Positions 1 through 5,032 of a stretch of 5,083 nt of DNA are shown here, piece after piece; the stretch's first letter is position 1, and every line of letters begins with the position of its first letter. Source of the DNA: an uncultured Rhodospirillales bacterium (GTDB taxonomy: Bacteria > Pseudomonadota > Alphaproteobacteria > Acetobacterales > Acetobacteraceae); assembly GCA_903904805.1 (NCBI GenBank), contig CAIVDX010000484.1, positions 1-5,083 of the forward strand, given 5' to 3'. The translations under genes and the position numbers were made by a program. A model generated the notes under the pieces. It searched no databases, was not told where the DNA came from, and saw only the letters and a program-made list of their open reading frames with translations.

Positions 1-1
1 C

Positions 2-148
2 GCTGGCGAGGCCGCGGTGGTGCTGACATCGGGCCCGATCCGCGCGCATGTGCGCGCGATCGTCGAACGCGTTCGCCCCGCCACCTCGGTTCTCGCACAA
101 GCTGAAATCTTCCCCAGAGCCCGCATTCGCACAGTGGGGACAATTTGA
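2..148 (+). CDS. flhA: FlhA C-terminus, flagellar type III export gate (5' truncated by window)
   Basis: The reading frame is open from the window edge and encodes the last 48 residues of a protein ending in LAQAEIFPRARIRTVGTI, then TGA at 146-148. This matches the FlhA C-terminal signature, in which a Leu-Ser/Ala-x-x-Glu-Ile segment is followed by a basic stretch and a final Val-Gly. FlhA is the inner-membrane export-gate protein of the flagellar type III secretion system. Its cytoplasmic C-terminal domain docks chaperone-substrate complexes, and only the very end of that domain is visible here. The preceding residues (VVLTSGPIRAHVRAIVERVRP) fit the last alpha/beta elements of the domain. 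The next gene, flhF, starts 71 bp downstream on the same strand, which is a common flagellar gene order and supports the call. Identity rests on a short tail plus context. Confidence 0.88.
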   Translation, partial: AGEAAVVLTSGPIRAHVRAIVERVRPATSVLAQAEIFPRARIRTVGTI

Positions 149-174
149 CGGTCAAAATACCCATGAATTTATTG

Positions 175-196
175 GTTCTTTTTTTCAAAAAAGAAC
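175..196. repeat. Perfect AT-rich palindrome in the flhA-flhF gap
   Basis: Two perfectly complementary 10-base arms, GTTCTTTTTT (175-184) and AAAAAAGAAC (187-196), are separated by only TC. The symmetry stops outside the arms (G174 faces G197). It is a strikingly AT-rich island in a GC-rich region and lies between the flhA stop and the flhF start. It is not a classical intrinsic terminator, because the stem has almost no GC and no separate U-tract follows. It could be a bent or cruciform DNA site, a protein-binding operator or a dispersed intergenic repeat. I have a faint recollection of similar T-run/A-run palindromes scattered in Acetobacteraceae genomes, but could not verify it. Confidence 0.75.
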
Positions 197-219
197 GCGC
201 TTGTCTTGGCGTCTAGCGC

Positions 220-1074
220 ATGCGCCTGCGTGTCTTCCGAGGGGCCAGTCTCGCCGAGGCTATGAGCGGTGTACGCACCGAGCTCGGCCCGGATGCGCTG
301 ATTCTGAACACCAGGCGCGGTGCCGGCTTTGCCGAGGTCACCGCGGCTCTTGAGCAGGATGAGCCAGTGCCGGAGGTCCCCGCTCGGGATCGTTGGGAGT
401 GGCATGGCGTGCCGGTGGCATTGCGCCCGGCGCTGCGGGCCGGCCAGGCTTTGGAGGGGCTGGTGCGGTTCGCCCCGCTCGCGGTCGAGGCGCCGGTGCT
501 GCTCGCCGGGCCGCCTGGGGCGGGCAAGACGCTGACGCTGGCGAAGCTTGCCACGCGGCTGGTTCTCGCCGGCAGGGCACCAATGATTGTGTGCGCCGAC
601 GGGCAGCGCGCCGGGGCCGCGGAGCAGCTGCTGGCCTTCACGCGGGTGTTGGGGCTGGGGGTGGTGGCGGCGTCGCAGCCCAGCGCACTGCACCGGACGC
701 TGGCGCATCGGCCTGCCGGGGCGCCGATGCTGATCGACACACCAGGGATCGACGCGTTCGATCCGGACGCGATGGCGCACATCACCGCGCTGGCCGGGAT
801 CGCCGGCGCCACCATCGTGGCGGTGCTGCCGGCGGGGCAGCACCCGGAGGAGGCCGGCGAAGTCGCCGCGCGTTTCGCCGCGGCCGGGGCGAGGCTGATG
901 ATCGCCACGCGGCTGGATCAGACGCGGCGTCTGGGCGCGGTGCTGGCCGCGTCACAGGCGGGGCTCGCGCTGGCCGAGGCCGGCATCTCCAGCTCGCCCG
1001 CTGACGGGCTGGTGCCGTTCACCGCAGATTTTCTTGCCGCCCGCCTGGCCGCATTTCCGGAGACGACATCATGA
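220..1074 (+). CDS. flhF: FlhF, SRP-type GTPase for flagellar placement (compact form)
   Basis: This 284-residue SRP-family GTPase recruits early flagellar components to the pole or assembly site at the inner membrane. The N-terminus (residues 1-45, with ELGPDALILNTRR at 21-33) is the FlhF-type B domain. A shortened N-domain helix region follows (about 55-90, starting near WHGVPVALRPAL). The G domain has a P-loop GPPGAGKT (97-104), the SRP-GTPase DGQR element with AGAAEQL (127-137), DTPG (173-176), a G4-like TRLDQT (230-235, Arg where the usual motif is TKLD) and a closing loop near GLVPFTADFL (263-272). At 284 residues it is clearly shorter than typical FlhF proteins (about 370 or more), mainly through loss of linker and N-domain sequence. 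ATG 220 is the first possible start, since a TAG lies in frame at 214-216; no clear Shine-Dalgarno precedes it. The stop overlaps the flhG start (ATGA), indicating translational coupling. Confidence 0.92.
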   Translation: MRLRVFRGASLAEAMSGVRTELGPDALILNTRRGAGFAEVTAALEQDEPVPEVPARDRWEWHGVPVALRPALRAGQALEGLVRFAPLAVEAPVLLAGPPGAGKTLTLAKLATRLVLAGRAPMIVCADGQRAGAAEQLLAFTRVLGLGVVAASQPSALHRTLAHRPAGAPMLIDTPGIDAFDPDAMAHITALAGIAGATIVAVLPAGQHPEEAGEVAARFAAAGARLMIATRLDQTRRLGAVLAASQAGLALAEAGISSSPADGLVPFTADFLAARLAAFPETTS

Positions 1075-1817
1075 GCATTCACGCGATCGCCTCGGGCAAG
1101 GGCGGGGTGGGCAAGACAATGCTGGCGATCACGCTGGCACATGCGCTGGCGCGTCGGCGGCGGCGGGTGCTGCTGGTGGACGGCGACCTTGGCCTGGCGA
1201 ATCTGGACATCCAGCTCGGCCTCGCCCCGGCGCGTGACCTCAGCGATGTGCTGGCCGGGCGGATCGCGCTGCCGGCGGCGATCATCGCGCACGCCGCAGG
1301 GTTCGATCTGTTGCCGGGCCGCTCCGGGTCGGGCGCGCTGGCGGGGCTGGCGCCTGGCAGGCTGGAGATGCTGCTGGAGGATCTGCGGGCGCTGGCCGGC
1401 GGCTATGACGAGGTGCTGATCGATTGCGGCGCCGGCTTGGCGGCGGCCACGCGGCGGCTGGCGGCCTGGGCGGATGGGCTGTTGGTGGTGACCAATGGCG
1501 AGCCGACCAGCCTGACGGATGCCTATGCGGTGCTGAAGCTGCATGCGGGCGATGGCGGCGCCTGGCCGGCTGGGGTGATCGTCAACCAGGTGATCGGGCG
1601 GCGGGAGGCGACCCGAACCCACGCCACGCTGGCGCGGGCCTGCCGCGGGTTTCTGCAGCGCACGCCGCGCCTGGCCGGCATCGTGCGGGCCGACCCGCAT
1701 GTGGCCGACGCGATCCGCCATCAGACGCCACTGCTGACCCGCCATCCGACCTGTCTGGCGGCGCAGGACATCGACGCAGTGGCCGAACAGATGCTGACGA
1801 CAGCCATTCCGGCCTGA
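1071..1817 (+). CDS. flhG: FlhG/FleN, MinD-like ATPase controlling flagellar number (short form)
   Basis: This 248-residue ParA/MinD-family ATPase partners with FlhF and limits flagellar number or position. Visible motifs are the deviant Walker A GKGGVGKT (9-16, signature Lys10), the switch region VDGDLGLANLDIQLG (36-50), a Walker B-like strand VLIDCGAGL (115-123, Asp118; Cys where FlhG usually has Thr), the FlhG-typical TNGEPTSLTDAYA (141-153) and the adenine-pocket-like VNQV (171-174). The start ATG overlaps the flhF stop by 4 bp and has GGAG at 1059-1062, 8 nt upstream. No ATG, GTG or TTG occurs in frame between the preceding in-frame stop (1002-1004) and 1071, so the start is secure. The protein therefore begins almost directly with the ATPase fold and lacks the N-terminal DQAxxLR-type helix. 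The C-terminus (ending AEQMLTTAIPA) shows no obvious amphipathic membrane-targeting helix. Confidence 0.92.
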   Translation: MSIHAIASGKGGVGKTMLAITLAHALARRRRRVLLVDGDLGLANLDIQLGLAPARDLSDVLAGRIALPAAIIAHAAGFDLLPGRSGSGALAGLAPGRLEMLLEDLRALAGGYDEVLIDCGAGLAAATRRLAAWADGLLVVTNGEPTSLTDAYAVLKLHAGDGGAWPAGVIVNQVIGRREATRTHATLARACRGFLQRTPRLAGIVRADPHVADAIRHQTPLLTRHPTCLAAQDIDAVAEQMLTTAIPA

Positions 1818-1821
1818 TCCA

Positions 1822-1855
1822 GCTTGTGCATCTTACAAAAGCAACAGCGTTTTTT
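1822..1855 (+). terminator. Weak candidate terminator after flhG
   Basis: Five bases past the flhG stop, GCTTGTGC (1822-1829) and GCAACAGC (1841-1848) can form an imperfect stem of two 3-bp blocks with a 2x2 internal mismatch, followed by G and six Ts (1850-1855). Position and U-tract are right for an intrinsic terminator, but the stem is weak. The flagellar transcript may instead end by Rho or at the strong hairpins further on. Confidence 0.25.
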
Positions 1856-1891
1856 ATGGGCGCCTTATCTTAAGAACAGCCTTGCGCAATG

Positions 1892-1922
1892 AAAAAGGCG
1901 CCGATCCCTACGGATCGGCGCC
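1892..1922 (-). terminator. Intrinsic terminator of the porin gene
   Basis: An 11-bp perfect stem, GGCGCCGATCC (1897-1907) and GGATCGGCGCC (1912-1922), has a 4-nt loop and abuts an A5 tract at 1892-1896. Read on the minus strand this is a GC-rich hairpin followed directly by TTTTT, a canonical Rho-independent terminator. It lies about 53 nt beyond the stop of the minus-strand porin gene. No T-run follows on the plus side, so it should act mainly leftward, though the stem may impede read-through from flhG. Confidence 0.88.
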
Positions 1923-1929
1923 CCATCAA

Positions 1930-1955
1930 TCCCTGACCGCGCGATCGGTCAGGGA
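1930..1955. repeat. Perfect hairpin between porin stop and terminator
   Basis: CCCTGACCG (1931-1939) pairs perfectly with CGGTCAGGG (1946-1954) around a 6-nt loop, and T1930 pairs with A1955 for 10 bp in total. No U-tract follows on either strand. It sits in the 3' untranslated region of the porin transcript and could protect the mRNA 3' end from exonucleases. Confidence 0.65.
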
Positions 1956-1963
1956 AGCCGTGC

Positions 1964-1977
1964 TGAGCCGGGGCTCA
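1964..1977. repeat. Short hairpin overlapping the porin stop codon
   Basis: TGAGCC (1964-1969) and GGCTCA (1972-1977) are perfect 6-bp complements with only GG between them. The porin TGA stop (minus strand, 1977-1975) lies inside the right arm. The 2-nt loop means the inner pair must open if it folds as RNA. With the next two hairpins it forms a chain of three stem-loops in the porin 3' region. Confidence 0.45.
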
Positions 1978-3585
1978 GTAGTGCCAGATCAGATCCATCG
2001 AGAAGACCAGCTGCTGGCGGGAGTTCGGCGGCTTCACCGCGCCACCAGCCGGGCTGCCGTTGAAGGCGGGCTTGTCGAGGGAGTTGTACATCGCCAGCTC
2101 CGGACGGACCTGGATGGTCGGCGTGAACCAATGCTGCAGACCGATCGCCGGGTTCAGGTAGCGGGTCTTCACACCGGTGCGCTGGCCGTTCTGGTCGTTG
2201 AAGAATTCCAGACGGAGGCTGATGTTGTCGTCAGGCGTGATCAGATAGTTCAGGTAGCTGACCATCGCGTATTCTTCGGCACGGCAGACCGAACGGGCGG
2301 CGCCGCACTGGGCAGCAAACGGGCCGTTCAGCAGCGTGCCGAACGGATAGATCGCCTGTTTGGGACCAGTGTAGTTGCCGTTCGGCACGTTATTCTCGTG
2401 CATATCCCACACTTCGTAGGTGAGATGCCACTTGTCGTTGAACTTGTGGTAGTAGGTGGCTGCATATTGCTGCAGGTTGTTGTAGCCAAAGGTCCCGTTA
2501 TTCAGACCGTTGCCGCAGCCATAGACCGTGTCGTTCGAGCTGTCCGACGTCCAGCGGATACAGGCGGTGTAGGATGGCTGCACGCCCGGATCCTTCAGGC
2601 CATTCTGATAGCCAACCGTATAGCCGGCGCCGGGCACCGTGTAGCCGTATTGCGGGCTGCCATGAAGCCACGGGGCAGCGTCCGTGCCAACGGTGATGCC
2701 GCCCTGAAGCATCAGGTTATTGGTTACCTGCAACGTGGCAAGCAGGCCGGTGTTGGTGTAGTTGTCATACGCATAGGTCATCGAATGCGAATACATGTAG
2801 TTGTTCGGCGCCAGCTGGGCTTCGGTATCGGGCACCGAGATGTAGCGTCCGAGACGCAGCAGCAGGCCCTGGGCGACGCCCGGGATATACAACTCGCCGT
2901 AAACCATCGGGGCGTCGAAGCCGTCCTGATAGTTCTTCTTCTGCAGCTGATACGACGCATAGCCGAGGCCGGTGGTGTAGCGGTAGGTCTCACCGTAGAT
3001 CGGGGAGACGCGGAAGCCCCAGTCGAGATGATCCTGCTGCACGGTGTCCGGCGTACGCTCGAAGATCACCACGGCCTGGTCGAGCCACAGCGTGTTCGGG
3101 TCGTAAGCATAGGCCGCCGGCCAGTTGCCACCCTTGCGGTTGCCCGAGGTGGACAGGTTCATGCCCGGATTGATCCAGCCATAGATCTGGATGCCGTTGT
3201 CATCGAGCCAGGTGCCGAAGCTGGTGGGCTTCAGCGCGTGCATCAACGGGCTCTCAACCATGGCGGGCACGGTCGCGCCGATCGGGCTGGCGCCGCCGAA
3301 CGGCCACTCGGTGAACGGATAGGGCGGGGCGTTCTCAGGCTGCGGCGGGAACGGCGGCGGGCGACGGATCGCCGGTGCGCTGGGATCGGGCTCGGACGGC
3401 GTCAGCTCGTCAATATAGGCCTGATAGAAGCGCGAAAAGAAATTGCTCGGAGCAGCAGCCGGCGCCGCGGCGGCGACCGGGGTGGCGGCGGGAGCGGGTT
3501 GCGCCAGCGCGCCGGTGGTCAGCGCGGGCAGAGCCAGCGCGCAGCCAAGGGCCGTTGCCCCGAAAAGTTTAAGCCGTGTCGACAT
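1975..3585 (-). CDS. Secreted outer-membrane beta-barrel, porin-like (BBP2/OmpL-like style)
   Basis: A 536-residue outer-membrane protein, probably a diffusion porin of unknown substrate. Residues 1-28 form a clear Sec signal peptide (STRLKLFG basic start, hydrophobic core, ALA-Q cleavage site). Then come an Ala/Pro-rich stretch (29-46), SNFFSRFYQAYIDEL (47-61) and a Pro-rich segment (62-90). From about 130 there are alternating, Tyr/Asn/Gly-rich strands: GIQIYGWINPGMNLS (131-145), LLLRLGRYISVPDTE (241-255), YMYSHSMTYAYDNYTNTGLLATLQV (263-287). It ends in QLVFSMDLIWHY, a terminal aromatic as in barrel-assembly signals. The GRYISVPDTE, YSHS and TGLLATLQV pattern resembles the BBP2 group from memory. 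Four mature cysteines occur as pairs (342/357 and 427/434), possibly loop disulfides. The start at 3585 is chosen over an upstream ATG (3645) because of the signal peptide and the Shine-Dalgarno at 3589-3596. Codon use is less GC-extreme than in its neighbours, as expected of an abundant porin. Confidence 0.85.
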   Translation of the reverse strand: MSTRLKLFGATALGCALALPALTTGALAQPAPAATPVAAAAPAAAPSNFFSRFYQAYIDELTPSEPDPSAPAIRRPPPFPPQPENAPPYPFTEWPFGGASPIGATVPAMVESPLMHALKPTSFGTWLDDNGIQIYGWINPGMNLSTSGNRKGGNWPAAYAYDPNTLWLDQAVVIFERTPDTVQQDHLDWGFRVSPIYGETYRYTTGLGYASYQLQKKNYQDGFDAPMVYGELYIPGVAQGLLLRLGRYISVPDTEAQLAPNNYMYSHSMTYAYDNYTNTGLLATLQVTNNLMLQGGITVGTDAAPWLHGSPQYGYTVPGAGYTVGYQNGLKDPGVQPSYTACIRWTSDSSNDTVYGCGNGLNNGTFGYNNLQQYAATYYHKFNDKWHLTYEVWDMHENNVPNGNYTGPKQAIYPFGTLLNGPFAAQCGAARSVCRAEEYAMVSYLNYLITPDDNISLRLEFFNDQNGQRTGVKTRYLNPAIGLQHWFTPTIQVRPELAMYNSLDKPAFNGSPAGGAVKPPNSRQQLVFSMDLIWHY

Positions 3586-3588
3586 AAG

Positions 3589-3596
3589 TCCCTCTC
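3589..3596 (-). promoter_or_regulatory. Shine-Dalgarno sequence deciding the porin start
   Basis: Read on the minus strand, GAGAGGGA lies 3 nt before the ATG at 3585 (the GAGAGG core is 5 nt away). It supports the start that places the signal peptide at the very N-terminus and argues against the in-frame ATG 60 bp upstream. Confidence 0.75.
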
Positions 3597-3686
3597 TGTC
3601 TGTGAAGCAACCAAAACGGCGTTGCCCCGGGTGAGTCATCTGCACAAGTCCGCCAAAAGCGAGCCCAACGCGGCGCGACTGATGGC

Positions 3687-3710
3687 GGCCAGGGGGATGC
3701 TCCCCTGGTC
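3687..3710. repeat. Hairpin in the predicted porin 5' leader
   Basis: CCAGGGG (3689-3695) pairs with CCCCTGG (3702-3708). A G-T pair and a G-C pair (3688/3709, 3687/3710) extend the stem to 9 bp. It lies about 100 nt upstream of the porin ATG and, if the proposed sigma-54 start is right, within the 5' untranslated leader. No U-tract follows on the minus strand, so it is not an intrinsic terminator; it could affect mRNA stability or be incidental. Confidence 0.45.
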
Positions 3711-3748
3711 ACCGTGCCGCGAGGCCGGGTCACTTAAAATTGAACAAC

Positions 3749-3763
3749 GCAATCGATATGCCA
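3749..3763 (-). promoter_or_regulatory. Candidate sigma-54 (RpoN) -24/-12 promoter for the porin
   Basis: On the minus strand the sequence reads TGGCAT, five bases, then TTGC. The consensus is TGGCAC-N5-TTGCA. The GG (3762-3761) and GC (3750-3749) are separated by exactly 10 bases, the defining spacing, and a pyrimidine precedes TGG. The deviations are T for C at the sixth position and G for A/T after TTGC. Transcription would begin near 3738, giving a leader of about 150 nt before the porin ATG. Orientation and position both fit; no competing sigma-70 promoter was evident. Confidence 0.45.
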
Positions 3764-3815
3764 GTTCGCTCCAATGGAGACGCACCGAAGCGATCAGCGC
3801 CGCCATGTCGCAATA

Positions 3816-3829
3816 GCGTCACATGACGC
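3816..3829. promoter_or_regulatory. 14-bp palindrome, candidate activator site
   Basis: GCGTCA (3816-3821) and TGACGC (3824-3829) are perfect inverted halves with CA between them. The centre is about 60 bp upstream of the proposed -24 element, roughly 80-90 bp upstream of the predicted transcription start, where enhancer-binding proteins of sigma-54 promoters often bind. The half-site with CA (GCGTCACA) recurs at 3981-3988. I do not recognise the cognate regulator. Confidence 0.35.
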
Positions 3830-3998
3830 GGACGTGAAGATACCCTGTCGACATAAATGCGCCATAAAATCCGGCACCGGACGCCCGCGATTTCAGCAGA
3901 CGGCCGGGTTGGTCGCGGGCGCGCGGCCTGGCGGGGCGGCAGTGCCACGGCAATGGGCATCGGCGTGGAGTGTGGGCGTCGCGTCACACAGCGGCACC

Positions 3999-4022
3999 AG
4001 CCGGCACAGGCACCGGCCGGCT
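3999..4022. repeat. Hairpin at the end of the membrane-protein gene
   Basis: AGCCGGC (3999-4005) and GCCGGCT (4016-4022) form a perfect 7-bp GC-rich stem with a 10-nt loop. It overlaps the last base of the TGA stop of the minus-strand membrane-protein gene. No T-run follows on the minus strand, so if it marks a transcript end it does so without a canonical U-tract. Confidence 0.4.
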
Positions 4023-5032
4023 CAGCGGGTGCGGATCGCCGCGGCGGCCGGGATGGCGAAGAGCGGGGCGGCGTGCATCACGATGCGGCCGGCCTGGAAG
4101 AACTGGGTGAACACCAGGGCGACGCCCATCAGGGCGGGAATGGTGAGAACATCCGCCCTGTTGAACGGTGCCACCGCCGGGGCGCGGTGCCCCCAGGCGG
4201 CGACGGCGGCGAGTATCAGGATGGGGAAGATGTTCAGGGCCAGGCCCCGGGCTGAGGCGTAGGCACCCAGATTCATCATGATCGTGCCGAGGAAGCCGGC
4301 GACATTGGTCTGATATTCATTGCCGGGCATGCGCAGGGTGGCGACCAGCGCGAAATAGGCCACCACCGCCATCGCGGCGACGGCGGCCGGCCACCCGAGA
4401 CGGGCGCGGTCGGCGGGCACCAGCAGCATGCGCACGGCGAGCCAGATGGCCAGCACGAGAGCCACCTTCTCATTGATGCCCACGGACAGGGCAGCGAGCA
4501 GCGCGAACGGGAGCGGCTGCATCACCCAGGCGATGCCCAGCGTGATCAACAGCAGGGACACGCCATCGATCGCCTCGATCCCGGTGAACCAGCCCAGGAT
4601 GAAGACAAGCATGCCGGCGATGAGCCCCTGGCTCGGAGCGAGCCGGCAGCCCCGCACGGCCGTCTGACAGGTGACGGCGGCAGCCCCGACGAGGGCGAGA
4701 TAGCTGATCAGGTTGATCGCCAGCGTCGCGCGCAGCCATTGCGCCGGCGTGTCGGGCGGCAGGTTGGTGAACCCGACTGGCGGGACAAGGCGGTAGACCG
4801 GCCAGGCCAGAATCATCGCGCCAAGCCGATAGACATAGGGCGAGTCGGGCAGTCGCCCCTGATCGCTGCCGGCGAGCCAGAGCAGAAAGGGGGCGTAATC
4901 GTCGTACGGAACGGTGTGGAAGACGCAGAGCCGATACAGCACGATAAGGAACGGGCTGAGCACGATGACCGCGGCGAGATAGCCCAGCACCAGGCCTGTG
5001 ATGCCGGAATGCCGCGACACCAGGCGGGTCAT
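4022..5032 (-). CDS. Polytopic inner-membrane protein, possibly GT-C-like; family not recognised
   Basis: A 336-residue integral membrane protein with about 9-10 hydrophobic segments (roughly 11-33, 103-121, 136-151, 155-171, 187-205, 213-233, 247-259, 264-281, 296-312 and 317-333). After the first helix a large loop carries PYDDY (42-46) and SPYVYRLGAM (64-73). A first extracytoplasmic loop with an acidic pair is typical of GT-C-fold glycosyltransferases, which use polyprenyl-linked sugars, but no diagnostic motif confirms this. Other distinctive patches are GIEAIDGVSLLL (151-162), SVGINEKVAL (183-192) and QAGRIVMHAAPLF (313-325). ATG 5032 gives a natural N-terminus with the first helix soon after and no strong Shine-Dalgarno. 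The same frame stays open to the window edge without another standard start, so the gene could begin outside. Alternatively, a frame ending in TGA at 5031-5029 overlaps this ATG by 4 bp, which would suit coupling to an upstream gene. Confidence 0.78.
   Translation of the reverse strand: MTRLVSRHSGITGLVLGYLAAVIVLSPFLIVLYRLCVFHTVPYDDYAPFLLWLAGSDQGRLPDSPYVYRLGAMILAWPVYRLVPPVGFTNLPPDTPAQWLRATLAINLISYLALVGAAAVTCQTAVRGCRLAPSQGLIAGMLVFILGWFTGIEAIDGVSLLLITLGIAWVMQPLPFALLAALSVGINEKVALVLAIWLAVRMLLVPADRARLGWPAAVAAMAVVAYFALVATLRMPGNEYQTNVAGFLGTIMMNLGAYASARGLALNIFPILILAAVAAWGHRAPAVAPFNRADVLTIPALMGVALVFTQFFQAGRIVMHAAPLFAIPAAAAIRTR

Larger units (their letters stand above)
3586..4021. other. 436-bp gene-free regulatory region upstream of the porin
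   Basis: No convincing gene lies between the porin start and the end of the next minus-strand gene. Small open frames here are Arg/Pro/Ala-rich and lack ribosome-binding sites. What can be supported is all regulatory: a porin Shine-Dalgarno, a leader hairpin (3687-3710), a sigma-54-type promoter (3749-3763), a 14-bp palindrome (3816-3829) and a hairpin at the far end (3999-4022). I looked for a sigma-70-type -35/-10 pair on the minus strand and found none better than chance. Confidence 0.6.

Noticed and set aside
48..353. A 101-codon + frame spanning the flhA end and flhF start
   Set aside because: It overlaps the well-supported flhA tail and flhF N-terminus in a different frame and has no recognisable content.
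1859..1902. Alternative pairing of GGCGCCTT (1859-1866) with AAGGCGCC (1895-1902), competing with the terminator stem, as in an attenuator
   Set aside because: On the minus strand the competing segment is transcribed only after the terminator, so it cannot act as an antiterminator. On the plus strand there is no U-tract for it to control. GGCGCC is self-complementary, which makes such pairings common.
1882..3816. A 644-codon open frame on the + strand lying antisense to the whole porin gene
   Set aside because: It mirrors the porin codon positions, has no ribosome-binding site, starts within the terminator region and encodes an Arg/Val/His-rich product of no recognisable type. The minus strand has a signal peptide, barrel pattern, Shine-Dalgarno and terminator.
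3577..3856. The 11-mer TGTCGACATAA occurs at the porin start (3577-3587) and again at 3846-3856, giving ATG-TCG-ACA on the minus strand both times
   Set aside because: A few 11-mer repeats are expected by chance in 5 kb. The upstream copy opens only an 11-codon frame, and the similarity does not extend to either side, so a duplicated porin start is not supported.
3730..3987. An 85-codon minus-strand open frame upstream of the porin
   Set aside because: Arg/Pro-rich composition, no Shine-Dalgarno and no recognisable domain; it overlaps the candidate promoter and palindrome. It looks like chance openness in GC-rich DNA.
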